DNA from: Drosophila miranda
Taxonomy: Eukaryota > Arthropoda > Insecta > Diptera > Drosophilidae
Assembly (NCBI RefSeq): GCF_003369915.1
Contig: NC_046674.1
Coordinates: 27,717,657 to 27,781,656 of the forward strand
Reading direction: 5' to 3'
Length of the DNA stretch: 64,000 bases
The notes under the pieces were generated by a model, which did no database searches, was not told the origin of the DNA, and saw nothing but the letters and a program-made list of their open reading frames with translations. The translations under genes were made by a program, and so were the position numbers. Positions 19,678 through 30,034 of the stretch are shown piece by piece (position 1 is the first letter of the stretch; each line of letters opens with the position of its first letter).

Positions 19678-20535
19678 CAAACATCTAATGTTTATTCTAC
19701 CTATAATAAAAATCTTTCCTAATTCCTCTTCAAATGACTCGATTTGAATAGGAACATCTCCTCTTATAAAGGAAAAATTATCTGGCTTTCTATCTTTTAG
19801 GGAACTGTTCTGAATCTTTAAATTCTTGCCTACTAACAATACTGGTTCTTTACCGGGAGCAACGTACCTATCTTCGACTGTTTTTCCGAATATTTGTTCT
19901 AAGATATGTGTTGGCTTACGGACAAAATTTTTAAGAGTTTGCAAATAATTTTCAAATCGTAAGACGATCCTGAAATCGGGTTTCCGACTTTTACAGTCTC
20001 TCTTACGTGATGTAAGCCGGGAACATTGTAGGACATACTGTTTTCACCGAAAATAATAGGAAAGTTCTCAACAAACAGATTCAACATTTGTTGAGCATTT
20101 TCTATATTAGTTTCGCGCTGTTTTTGCGAGCAGAGTAGTCTATATGCACAGTGCAGCAATATAAACACATAGTACTACGCTTCATGTATTGTATCTTTAA
20201 GAGCTATAATCCCAGTATACAATAAGAATTGCCTAAACTCAGTGCTTTTCCAGTTCGGAAGCTTACAATGTTCTGGGCTTCCGAGCCAACTCCCTGGGTA
20301 TATGACTTCGCATTGATGTTAATATTTCGGAAATCGTAACTTTGTTTTGTTTTGAAATTTTACTTTTTACTTTATTATAAAATATTCTTTCCAAAAATTT
20401 TCGCATTGCACCCAATTCTACAAGATGCATGCAATCTAGGGGAACTTGGGTTATCATTAGGACCCCAAGCTTTTCAAAAGCGGACTGAACCGTTAAATAA
20501 TCACTGCTATGGTGCTTTAATTTCATTGGTAGCAA
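19678..20535 (-). pseudogene. CACTA/DUF4218-like transposase relic, copy 2
   Basis: Less deleted than copy 1: it keeps KLKHHSSDYLTVQSAFEKLG, QVPLDCMHLVELGAMRKFLE, the TISEILTSMRSHIPRELARK part (near 20270-20340) and FILLHCAYRLLCS, then VENFPIIFGEN and the later motifs. Frames are broken by a shift near 19960 ('SGSSYDLKIIC' instead of SYAFENY), a stop near 20265 and a 3' truncation. No catalytic residues can be assigned with confidence. Confidence 0.5.
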
Positions 20536-21146
20536 GGGGTTTTGCTACTTATATTTAAACTTAAATTTAAATAATAAAATAAAATAATGAAATTAAATAA
20601 GTAATTTACGGCTTGCCATGTATCATTATATCATAGATGTAATCGTACAATAATCGTTATCGTATCGTTATATCGAATCTCATTATCTTAAGCATTCAAA
20701 CAAATATCGAACATACATGAGTGTTTGAGACATCCCTTAGAGCTGTGACTTCTATAAGAAAGGGGACATAAAACAAGAGACTACATCTAGGGCTTTAAAT
20801 ATTGCAAGGATATTGGATACTGAAGAACAGTTAAAGCATTGACAGAAATACAGGATACTTGTGAGACAAAGATACGTTTTCTCATGATATTGCTACAGGT
20901 CAAGTCTACTTCTGTCAGTGATGCCATAGTTCCATAAACTTCTGCATTGCAACAGGAAAACGTACTTTTGCACATCATAAAATCAGAAATAGGAATCACA
21001 AAAACCATTTAATCACAACTCTAAGCAACTCTAACAAGTGGGCATTGCGTTGAACTTTTTTCCGGTGTGGAGGCACTTTCCAGACCCACTGTAGGCGCAC
21101 ATGAACGTGTGAAATGTGATTAGCTGGCTAGCGTTGAGCTTAAAGA
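20536..21146. other. duplicated 3' flank of the 5285 gene (inverted)
   Basis: Reverse complement of 6434-7048, nearly identical. No independent gene seen. Confidence 0.6.
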
Positions 21147-21481
21147 CTAAAGGCGAGAATCTTTCACTGCTGCGGATGCTGCAACTGTTGAGGCGGTGGC
21201 TGCTGATGTGTGGCTGGTGGTGGCGGTGACGGCAGTGCCACAGAGGGTGGCGGCGGAGGTAGCGCCACCGATCGCATGTGCTGCATATGGGCCTGCGATG
21301 CCATGTGCTGGAACATGTTGCAGTGCTGCTGCTGCTGCTGGTGGGCAGTGAAGTGGTGCTGCTGTGGCTGGGCGGGATTCACATCGGGCGCTGTCTGCAG
21401 TATGATCTCCGGCTCCAGGTTGAGAGCCATATCCTGATCCTGATCGTCCTACGCGTGCTGCTGGCCCCGTAGCGATGCCAG
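21147..21481 (-). pseudogene. detached 3' end of the 5285 gene, copy A
   Basis: Matches the last codons before TAG (LASLRGQQHA), the TAG itself (complement CTA 21449-21451) and the whole downstream open frame to its stop at 21164. The poly-Gln run is Q5 here, against Q7 at the parent. The 5' break lies at CTGGCATCGC and joins to segment S. It cannot make the repeat-domain protein. Confidence 0.85.
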
Positions 21482-22002
21482 ATCCATACAAATTATTGGA
21501 TCTAGTTTGTTGGGCTATTCTGAATGGGAGCACATAAACAAGAACTTTATTCGTAGGCTTCGTGTGTGGAATAGATGAATTCTCTTGTACATATCTGTTA
21601 ATTTATCGCTAAAATAACCTAAAGCAAAAAAACCACAGCATTTTTTATTCCACGGGTCTTTGCCTAATTTTAAGTGTATTTATTTTCAGTTTTAGCCATT
21701 TTTGCGATTTATTTTTTAATCTAGCTCTGAATTTCTGGCAGCACTGCTCGTGTAGAGGAGTTCTGCTTCCATGATTGTGTGTGTGCACTGCGCAGCGACA
21801 AAAAGGTATAAATACCGCAGTCCTAGAGGAACTGAGCCCTTGTTTCTTTTTTCCTTCGTGGCAAGCACATCGTGAACTTGGACGTACATATACATATTAT
21901 ATTTTTTTGTTTCTGATCTTAAGTAAACGAAATATAGGAACGTAAATATACGTGTCGGAATTAAACGTTGGGTAAAGAACAAACTTTTTCGGCGTTTTTT
22001 TT
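21482..22002 (+). other. segment S, second copy in the unit
   Basis: Same as 15131-15650, with GGTATAAATACC near 21805-21816. It is fused at its left end to the gene fragment; the identical fusion is found at 60065/60066. Confidence 0.45.
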
Positions 22003-22162
22003 TATACCCGGTACTCGAAGAGTATAGGGGTATATTAGATTTGTGGTGAAAATGGATGTGTGTAACGTCCAGAAGGAATCGTTTTCGACCCCATAAAGTA
22101 TATATATTCTTGATCAGCATCAAAAGCCGAGTCGATTGAGCCCTGTCTGTCTGTCCGTCTGT
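22003..22162 (+). mobile_element. DINE-1 left half, interrupted by the R1-B block
   Basis: TATACCCGGTACTCGAAGAG start to the CTGTCTGTCCGTCTG microsatellite, where it stops. The other half resumes at 28517 in the same orientation and same microsatellite, so 22163-28516 is an insertion in this DINE-1. Confidence 0.8.
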
Positions 22163-22636
22163 ATTGTATATTTCTGTATAATCAATTAGAGCTACTTATA
22201 GTTTAAACACAATTGCTTTGCTCATTGTTGCCTGATATATGTGTATATAGTATGTATCCATGGATGCAGATCCCAAAAACAACAAAATCCTGTAATGATA
22301 GTTACAAAGCGCGAAAATTGAGCAAATTACACAAAGCACTTGACTTTACACACCTATAAAATAAAACTAGTATACCATTACGCTTAGAGAAGACAGACGG
22401 GGAAACGGGAGCAAACCATTTACAATATAGGGACACAGTTCTGAAGAAGAAGAAGCTGCCTTATTGGCTAGATAATACCGCGAGTAGAAAGCATGCCAGG
22501 CCACGGGGAGGGAGGATAACCGGGGAGGATAATAAATTATGTAAAACTTTACACGGTTCACAAATCTATACATTGCTACTTAACTTAAATGAACGACTTG
22601 GATAATTGTCACTTGTTATGCATATATGTGTATGTG
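22163..22636. other. unassigned 474-bp segment between DINE-1 and R1-B
   Basis: No gene recognised. Found again only at 60747-61220. The end next to the poly-T is GCATATATGTGTATGTG, i.e. an ACAY-like repeat on the minus strand, the expected Waldo-type target. Confidence 0.4.
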
Positions 22637-22802
22637 TTTTTTTTTTTTTTCTGTATTAACTCTTAGTTTTATTAAATTTTATAAGCCTGGGACTTAACTA
22701 TAGCTAGACAGGGAGCTGTATTGAGTTGGAGAGACCGGCAGGAAGTTCCGGGTCTCTGCGGGACGGCCGCAAAGCAATGCTTCGCAGGGACCATGGTTCC
22801 TC

Positions 22803-24315
22803 CTAGCCACTCTCGTTCCTTCGGCGCTCGCACCTACGCAGCTCCTTCATGGCGCCGGCTGCAAAGTTGCTCAAGGCCGACCATACCATGGGGTCTTCCA
22901 CAATCGCCTCGATCAAGTTGTTCGGCGTGAGCGGCCCGCCACAACTCCTCCCTAATAAGTGAGAAGCGCCCACATTGAAAAATGATGTGCTCAGCGTCTT
23001 CAGTGGCGTCGCCACACCACGAGCAGTTCGGCGAGTCCTCGTGGCCGAACCTCCAAAGGTAATGGCTGAAGCAGCCGTGTCCGCTCAGAAGCTGTGTGGA
23101 ATGGAAATTGACCGCACCGTGTCGCCTGCCGATCCAATATCGGACATCCGGAATCAGGCGGTTCGTCCACCGTCCGTTATCAGAGCCGTCCCAGCGGCTT
23201 TGCCATGCTCTGAGGCTTCCTTCACGGGCCTGCTTGCGCGCGTCTCTCCTTGCCGCGCCGGCCCGGATGGCTTCGGCCACGGCCCTCTCCTCAAGCACCA
23301 GAAGGTCGATAGGTAGGACACCCGCCAGTACTAGGGCAGCGTCGTCGGATATGGTCCGAAAGCCGCAGCAGATCCGGAGCGCGCAGAGGCGATGAGTGGC
23401 TTTTACGCCCCTAGCGTAGCTGGCAACTTTAATGCCATCCGCCCATACGTCTGCTGCGTAGGTCATGGCTGAGCGCACTACGCTGGTCAGCAGAATCCTC
23501 CTCTCCTGCTTCGGGCCACGGGTGTTCAGCAGTATTCGGAACAGCGCCCGACTCGTGTTTGCCGCTTTCTCCTGGACGTAGCATAGGTGTTCACGGAAAC
23601 TGAGCCTGGTGTCGATCATCACGCCCAGATACCGAATGGCTCGTTTCGACGATAGTCTCTGGTCGCCAACCCTGATGTGAGCGGTCTCCACAGTCGAACG
23701 GGTGCTCACCAATACTGCCTCGGTTTTGTGAGCGGCTAGCTCTAGTCCCGCAGAACGGAGCCAGTCTGCAATCAGCTGGATTGCGGTGTCGCAATCTGCT
23801 TCGACGACGTCCAGGTGCTTGGCTACCACCGTCAGGGCGACATCATCTGCGTAGCAGGTTAGCTGACATCCGCCTGGAAGTGCTAATTTCATGACTCCTG
23901 CCTGCCGTTATGCCGTGAGTCTGCGCGCCGGCCGCCGTATTATACTCCAGCAGTCTCCCCTCGAAGTAGCTCCTTACGATTGCCTGAAGGTATTGGGGTA
24001 CACCGCGCCGGTTAAGTGAGTCCAGGATGCACTCCCACTTCACCGTATTGAAGGCGTTCCTGATGTCTAGGGTGACAACCAGGCAGTATTCCTTCTTGCC
24101 GCCCTTCCATCGAGTTCCCTCCACTGCCTTGGAGGCTATGTCGACTACCCTGCCTATGGCGTCCACCGTTGACCTCCCACTCCTGAAGCCGTATTGGTTT
24201 GGTGAAAGTCCCCCAGCATCCTCGACGGCGTTGTCCAGTCTTCTACGGATTATCTGTTCCAGAGTCTTCCCCAGCGAGTCGATTAAGCAAATCGGTCGAA
24301 ACGAGGAGGGATTGT
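22803..24315 (-). pseudogene. R1-B ORF2, 3' part (RT core and C-terminus), copy 1
   Basis: Read from 24310 downward: NPSSFRPICLIDSLGKTLE, NQYGFRSGRSTVDAI, LDIRNAFNTVKW, then a deletion (about 45 bp near 23895) removing the GVPQGS...LLW block and shifting the frame, then CYADDVAL with the catalytic ADD, the 'YLGVMIDTRLSF' thumb, GHGCFSHYLWRFGHE and the CSWCG...AEHIIFQC motif. Another shift near 22935 precedes the stop around 22803. Cannot be catalytically active. Confidence 0.85.
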
Positions 24316-25493
24316 GTATTCGGCTGGTATCGTATGTACAATTAGAGTAAATATTACAAGTAAGAGCTAAATATTTTACATTATTCCTCTGGTCGTATAT
24401 AGTATATGTATATTTAAAAATCACAATATTCTTATACGCATATCTATGAATTTTTATATTTGTTGTCGAGCATCTTTCAAGATGCTCTGCGAAAAACGAA
24501 TAAAAAAAGTATGATAATGATTAAAAAAAAAAAATAGCAAGCGACGAACCTTCTATAATGAAATTTCAGACCATAATCTAGAGCGTGGCCAAGATTCGGG
24601 TGAAGCCCAGGCACGCCGAGATTATAGTCTGTCCAAGACCCCAGACCATTGCATAAATAGGCGACATGGGCAGGCTGGAAGCGCGATGCACAAATGCAAT
24701 TACCGCACTGCTAATGATCCCACTAGAAGCCGGGGACAAGAATCCCATGACCAGAATTAGTATGGAGAAGAATCGACCGAATTTATGCTTTCGAAGCGTG
24801 ACAAACGCCACGAGGGCGGCACAGGTGTGGATAAAAATGGATGAGAAGAGGGCCCACAGAAATAAGTGGTACCACATTTCGCGAAATGTGTTTAGTCGAG
24901 CCTGTGAGCGGAGTCCCATGACATCGGCGATGGTGTCCAGCTCATCGGTGTCATATGCTTCGGAAAACATGGCGATGCGCAATTTTCACCTTAAGTTTTG
25001 GAAGAATATCGGACTTGCTACTAATTACGTTGCTAATTATTGCTTTTCCGTTCCTCTGAGTTGGTCATTTGTGTGCTCTGCTGATTGATTTCTCCTCCGA
25101 CACGGTCCGAGGGGGATTGTTCATGTCAATGGTGCTATCAAGTGAAGTTCGTAGACCAGGTGGATCATGCTTTAGTTCTGTTGACCTTTTGGCAGACTCG
25201 TACGATACTCACGCCCACACATGTGGCCACCTCACCCTCATTAGCTTGATTGTTGCTGTTGGCCGGAATGCACTTTCTGTGTTACTTGATTACATTAATA
25301 TTTTTGCTGTTTCCTTTTTGTAAAGTTTTCTTTTGTTTCATTTTTTATTTTCGTAGCAATCGATTTGGCATTCAATACGCCCATTCAATAAGCGACTTGC
25401 TTGCGGCAGTGAATCTTCAAGTCATAATTTTTGGCCAGCCCTTTAGGATGGGGGCATGTGTGCCGTTCAATATTGTCCAAATAAAACACTGAC
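24316..25493 (-). other. genomic fragment with TMEM170, inserted in R1-B (copy 1)
   Basis: It splits the retrotransposon codons ...PKPGKPDN / PSSFRPICL. ATTGT stands on both sides (24311-24315, 25494-25498); removing the insert and one ATTGT restores the RT frame exactly. There is no poly(A) at the gene's 3' side, and flanking noncoding DNA is included, so it is a DNA fragment and not a retrocopy. Its ends show no clear inverted repeat. At its 5' end a short frame ends HTCPHPKGLAKNYDLKIH...VAY*, possibly the tail of a neighbouring zinc-finger gene. Confidence 0.8.
24578..24970 (-). CDS. TMEM170-family membrane protein, copy 1
   Basis: A 130-codon frame from ATG (complement CAT 24968-24970; an in-frame TGA lies just upstream) to the stop at 24578. 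It begins MFSEAYDTDEL. The family core is clear: EMWYHLFLWALFSS (about 31-44) opening the first membrane span (34-58), TLRKHKFGRF linking to span 2 (66-90), GIISSAVIAFVHRA, and a third span ending in the signature FTRILATL at the C-terminus. Human TMEM170A has the same layout and acts in the ER/nuclear envelope, promoting ER sheets; that role is known for the family and inferred here. The gene is intronless in this copy and lies antiparallel to nothing: it runs in the same direction as the host retrotransposon. About 500 bp of own 5' flank comes along, so a native promoter may be present. Whether it is expressed cannot be seen. Confidence 0.85.
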   Translation of the reverse strand: MFSEAYDTDELDTIADVMGLRSQARLNTFREMWYHLFLWALFSSIFIHTCAALVAFVTLRKHKFGRFFSILILVMGFLSPASSGIISSAVIAFVHRASSLPMSPIYAMVWGLGQTIISACLGFTRILATL

Positions 25494-26879
25494 ATTGTCC
25501 GGCTTTCCTGGCTTTGGCAATAGCACCAGGTGTTGCAACTTCCACTGCGGCGGAAATAGACCTTCCCGCAGGCACTGCGTGAATGCCTTAGCAAACTCGT
25601 GAGGGTTGTATTTCCATCGCCAGTTTTACCGCACGGTTGGGGATTCCATCAGGGCCTGGAGCCTTCTTGGCCTTTAAGCTTTGGGCCAGGGCGACGATTT
25701 CGTCCTCCGTGACAGGTTCGACCGAATATGCAGGCTGGTGTGCGACGGCACTGATGGCAAGACCGTGAGCCCCGGATGGGAACAATGCCTCAACAATCGT
25801 CCGCAACTGGTCAATCGTCGCTTCATTACCGTCTTGTAGGCACGTCCCCACGGATCCTTCTCGGCTGAGTCGCAAAGCTGCAGGAAGCACTCCCTCTTGC
25901 TCTCCTTGATAGCGTTCTTTGGCGCTTTTCTAGCTCCGCAGTACTCCGCCTGTAGCCTTGGCCAGCTAGTGCCACTCCTTCTGCGAGCCCGTTGATATCG
26001 CCTTCTAGCTGACAGGCAAGTGCGTCTGGCCTCCTGGATCTCGTCGTTCCACCAATAGGTCGGCGATTGCTTACCCTTGAATGGCCTCTTGCGACTCATA
26101 CTGGCATCGCATGCGAGCAGTAGGGACTCCAAAAGCTGGTTGACCATCTGTTGAGCTGAGCCTCCGACCTCCATATGCCTCAGCGCCTCCAAGAACCTAG
26201 GAATCCGCATTGATTCGGGATTGTAGGCTGCCCTCCGGCTTGTCTGCGTTGCCCTGGTCAGTCTGCAACCACCTTCTCCGCCTATCGAGAACACCACTGC
26301 CTCGTGATCGCTGGCCGTATAGTGGTTCCCCAGGCGCCAGGTGGACAGAGGGGAAAGGCTACTAGAGGCGAATGTAAGGTCGATGACTGACCCAGAGCCA
26401 CCCCTGTTGAAGGTATTCGCGGTCCCCTGATTCAACAATACTACGTCCAGCGCAGCGAAGGCCTCAAGCAGTGCGTGTCCCTTGTATCTGGCGTCTGAGC
26501 TGCTGCTTCTGGAGATGTCGCTGCCCCACTCCTGGGCCCAAGCATTGAAGTCGCCAGCAATCACATTTGGTTTGTGGTGCCTGGCGTCGTCGGCCAATTC
26601 GTCCATCGCCGCAGCAAAGCTATGAGCTATCCATAAGTTCCCCAGTTTTGCCCTGACGAAATGTCGGAACTCAACGCACACTGAGGGCCGCAGAGGAGGC
26701 TTACCGCAAGCCCATATTGCTGCTTTGCCTGAGGAGCTGTGGACCCAGAATCCATCCTCGGGGGAAATGTAGGGTTCGCTAATTATGGCAACGTCCGATC
26801 TCATTTCACGCACCGACTGAGAGAGCAGATCCGTGGCAGCCTCGCAATTGTTTAGGTTTATTTGGTAAAACCTAACCAT
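25494..26879 (-). pseudogene. R1-B ORF2, 5' part (endonuclease and RT start), copy 1
   Basis: ATG at 26877-26879 overlaps the gag stop by 8 nt. The endonuclease shows FYQINLNNCEAA, IAGDFNAWAQEW, GSVIDLTFAS and ASDHEAVVFS. In this copy a 30-bp in-frame deletion removes the stretch after NLWI (the 'YSCYLPPSLS' residues kept in copies 3 and 4). At about 25840 a deletion/frameshift after AYKTVMKR moves into the frame reading KAPGPDGIPN. A further one-base change near 25610 is specific to this copy. The part ends with PKPGKPDN at the insert. Confidence 0.85.
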
Positions 26880-28212
26880 GTCCAGCGTATTGACTTGCCT
26901 TCTCTTTGGGTGCCATGGGGCACCTGTGGCTACCAGCTACGTGTGTGTGGTGCTTGCCCTTTCCGACACAAAGGAAGAATTTTGGCTCATTGTGGCAGTC
27001 GCTTACCTTGTGCTCCGCAGACCCGCAGCGGAAGCACCACCCGCTTCTGTCCAAAGAGCTTTTGCAATTTAGTGCAACGTGGCCGATCTCAAGGCACCTG
27101 AAGCACTTTAACGGCAGGTTTCGCTCCCGTATGCGGCAGACGGACCATGCCACTTTGACCTTTCCAACGGATAGCGCCTTCGTCGCAAACTCTTAATGGC
27201 GTCCGCATCGAGAGTAATCCCCATTTGCTCGCTGAAGGCCTTCCTCACGTCCTCCGTGGTAGCCATCTCATCCAAGTCGAGAATCTCTAGCCTCGTCTGC
27301 TGGGTGAGTGAGTGCTCGCGCCTCCACCTTGCATCCTAGGACAGTGCCTATGTCCTCGCGAAGCAGCTGCGCGGTATCCTTCGAGGCGTCTTTGAGCTCC
27401 AATAGAAGAGCACCTTTGGCTGTGCGCTTCACTCTGCTCACACTCTCGCCAACCTTCTTCATCTTCCCGCTCTGGTTGCGGGTGACGAGGTTAAGGATCT
27501 CCGCGTAAGTCATTTCCCCTTTTGGCTCGATGATAATGACATCCGGACGGGGCCTTGGCTTCCGGGCGTGCGCTCTGCTCTTCACCTTCTCCCATTCACC
27601 TTTGGTAGGTGCAGCTGTTTCGGTCTTCCTTGCCGGTTGTTCGTGGGACTGCAACGTGGGATGGCCACTCATATTGTTTCTCCGCTTCGGCGAGCTCCTC
27701 GTCGGCTTGTCCAGTTTCCTTTTCGACGCATCGTGTTGAGGGGAGCACTGCGTCTCCTGACCCTCTCCTTCCTCTGAAACTTTGCGTCGAAGCTGTGAAG
27801 CGCGGACTTTTGCATCCTCACCACGTTCTGCGCCAACTCTTTCATCTCCTTGTTGAGATAACGGGCGTCCCTCAGCATCTTCGATAATTCCGTAGACTTT
27901 TCTAGACTTTTCTACCAGCGAAGCCAGGATCGCCCGCAGATCTCCGTCGGCCTTTGGTCCTGTACCGCTTTTGTCTGTGGAAGCACTGCTGAAGTCAAAG
28001 GGATTGACAGGGACTTCTGCTGGTGCAGACACAGTCAGTGCTGGCAGCACTCTAAGGGGCGCCTTAAGTGGAGTTCCGGTACCAAGGCTTAGCTGGGCCG
28101 GCTTCTCAACTGCCTGCTCCCTGGGCCAAATGCCTCGGGGCGTCTGCCACTGTGGTGGGGAACGCTGCAGGCTAGTTCTCCTCTCAAAGACCCGCTTTTC
28201 CTCCTCCTCCAT
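26872..28212 (-). pseudogene. R1-B gag-like ORF1, copy 1
   Basis: ATG near 28210 (MEEEEKRVFERR). N-terminal Pro/Ser region, a charged middle part (KSRAHARKPRPRPDVIII, EILNLVTRNQ) and C-terminal knuckles CFRCLEIGHVALNC and CFRCGSAEHKVSDC. It is broken by a 10-bp tandem duplication (AGACTTTTCT twice, about 27894-27914), a 4-bp insertion near 27305 and a 53-bp deletion near 27190. The first lesion is common to all copies; the other two only to copies 1 and 2. Confidence 0.85.
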
Positions 28213-28516
28213 TCTTCCTGTTTGTAATTGCCAAATACTCGAATTTGAAATTTGAAATTTAAAATTAGATAGAGATAGAGAAATGCGCCAAAACCAACGA
28301 TCACCCCCTCTGGCCTATCTGCTCGTCTGCGTTTGCCCCTGCAACCAACTGGGAAGTCTCCGTCGCCAGCCACCATGCGCAGTGAGTACGGGACGCTGAA
28401 AGCCTGACTTGAACCGTCTTCTGTTTTGATTCCAGGCGTGATACGGATTTTGTTTGTAGAAAACTCGGAGCTCGCTTGCAAACACGACCGCACTTGGAAA
28501 CTCAAACTGTGAAACT

Positions 28517-28870
28517 CCTGTCTGTCCGTCCGTCCGTCTGTCCGTCCCCTTCAGCGCCTAGTGCTCAAATGCTATAAGAGCTAGAGCAACGACATTTTAT
28601 ATCCGGACTTTTGTGGTATGTCACTGTTACAAAAATATTTCAAAACTTTGCCCCGCCCCCACAAAAGGCGAAAATCTGTGGCATCCACAATATTGCACAT
28701 TCGAGAAAACTAAAAACGCAGAATCATAGATAACGACCATATCTATCCGATTGCTGAATCTGGATCAGATCATATAATTTTTATAGCCAAAAGGAACAAA
28801 TCAATAGTATCGGGTATAACTGTAGAGTTGCGGTGTCCGCAGCAACTCACAACGTTCCCCCTCGTTTGTA
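28517..28870 (+). mobile_element. DINE-1 right half at unit joint
   Basis: Resumes in the CTGTCTGTCCGTCCG microsatellite, then the AGAGCTAGAGCAACGACATT block and the terminal hairpin; an internal part (between ...AAATCAAT and AGTATCGGG) is deleted, as in 34233 and 44349 copies. Confidence 0.85.
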
Positions 28871-28898
28871 ATGTTTTTGAAAAAATTAATAAATAGCC

Positions 28899-30034
28899 TC
28901 AGAGCCGTCCCAGCGGCTTTGCCATGCTCTGAGGCTTCCTTCACGGGCCTGCTTGCGCGCGTCTCTCCTTGCCGCGCCGGCCCGGATGGCTTCGGCCACG
29001 GCCCTCTCCTCAAGCACCAGAAGGTCGATAGGTAGGACACCCGCCAGTACTAGGGCAGCGTCGTCGGATATGGTCCGAAAGCCGCAGCAGATCCGGAGCG
29101 CGCAGAGGCGATGAGTGGCTTTTACGCCCCTAGCGTAGCTGGCAACTTTAATGCCATCCGCCCATACGTCTGCTGCGTAGGTCATGGCTGAGCGCACTAC
29201 GCTGGTCAGCAGAATCCTCCTCTCCTGCTTCGGGCCACGGGTGTTCAGCAGTATTCGGAACAGCGCCCGACTCGTGTTTGCCGCTTTCTCCTGGACGTAG
29301 CATAGGTGTTCACGGAAACTGAGCCTGGTGTCGATCATCACGCCCAGATACCGAATGGCTCGTTTCGACGATAGTCTCTGGTCGCCAACCCTGATGTGAG
29401 CGGTCTCCACAGTCGAACGGGTGCTCACCAATACTGCCTCGGTTTTATGAGCGGCTAGCTCTAGTCCCGCAGAACGGAGCCAGTCTGCAATCAGCTGGAT
29501 TGCGGTGTCGCAATCTGCTTCGACGACGTCCAGGTGCTTGGCTACCACCGTCAGGGCGACATCATCTGCGTAGCAGGTTAGCTGACATCCGCCTGGAAGT
29601 GCTTATTTCATGACTCCTGCCTGCCGTTATGCCGTGAGTCTGCGCGCCGGCCGCCGTATTATACTCCAGCAGTCTCCCCTCGAAGTAGCTCCTTACGATT
29701 GCCTGAAGGTATTGGGGTACACCGCGCCGGTTAAGTGAGTCCAGGATGCACTCCCACTTCACCGTATTGAAGGCGTTCCTGATGTCTAGGGTGACAATCA
29801 GGCAGTATTCCTTCTTGCCGCCCTTCCATCGAGTTCCCTCCACTGCCTTGGAGGCTATGTCGACTACCCTGCCTATGGCGTCCACCGTTGACCTCCCACT
29901 CCTGAAGCCGTATTGGTTTGGTGAAAGTCCCCCAGCATCCTCGACGGCGTTGTCCAGTCTTCTACGGATTATCTGTTCCAGAGTCTTCCCCAGCGAGTCG
30001 ATTAAGCAAATCGGTCGAAACGAGGAGGGATTGT
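28899..30034 (-). pseudogene. R1-B ORF2, 3' part, copy 2
   Basis: RT core as in copy 1, including the loss of the GVPQGS block near 29615; the thumb and start of the C-terminal region remain, then the copy breaks at the 28899 joint, removing the Cys-rich C-terminus. Confidence 0.85.

Larger units (their letters stand above)
22637..28516 (-). mobile_element. R1-B retrotransposon carrying a TMEM170 insert, copy 1
   Basis: Minus-strand R1-clade element: poly(A) at its 3' end (poly-T 22637-22650), ORF2, gag, and a noncoding 5' region (28213-28516). Without the insert 24316-25493 it would be about 4.7 kb, a normal size. It is dead: ORF2 is split by the insert, has a frameshift near 25840, lacks the GVPQGS block and has copy-specific shifts near 22935 and 25610. 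It is the most complete of the five copies in overall extent. Confidence 0.9.

Noticed and set aside
24578..24982. 134-codon version of TMEM170 starting four codons earlier
   Set aside because: The upstream codon is TTG, not ATG; the first ATG after the in-frame TGA gives 130 codons.
24666..25088. 140-codon plus-strand frame opposite TMEM170 (also in the other copies)
   Set aside because: It is antisense to a clear TMEM170 frame and starts with a residue run matching no family; conserved only because the DNA is duplicated.
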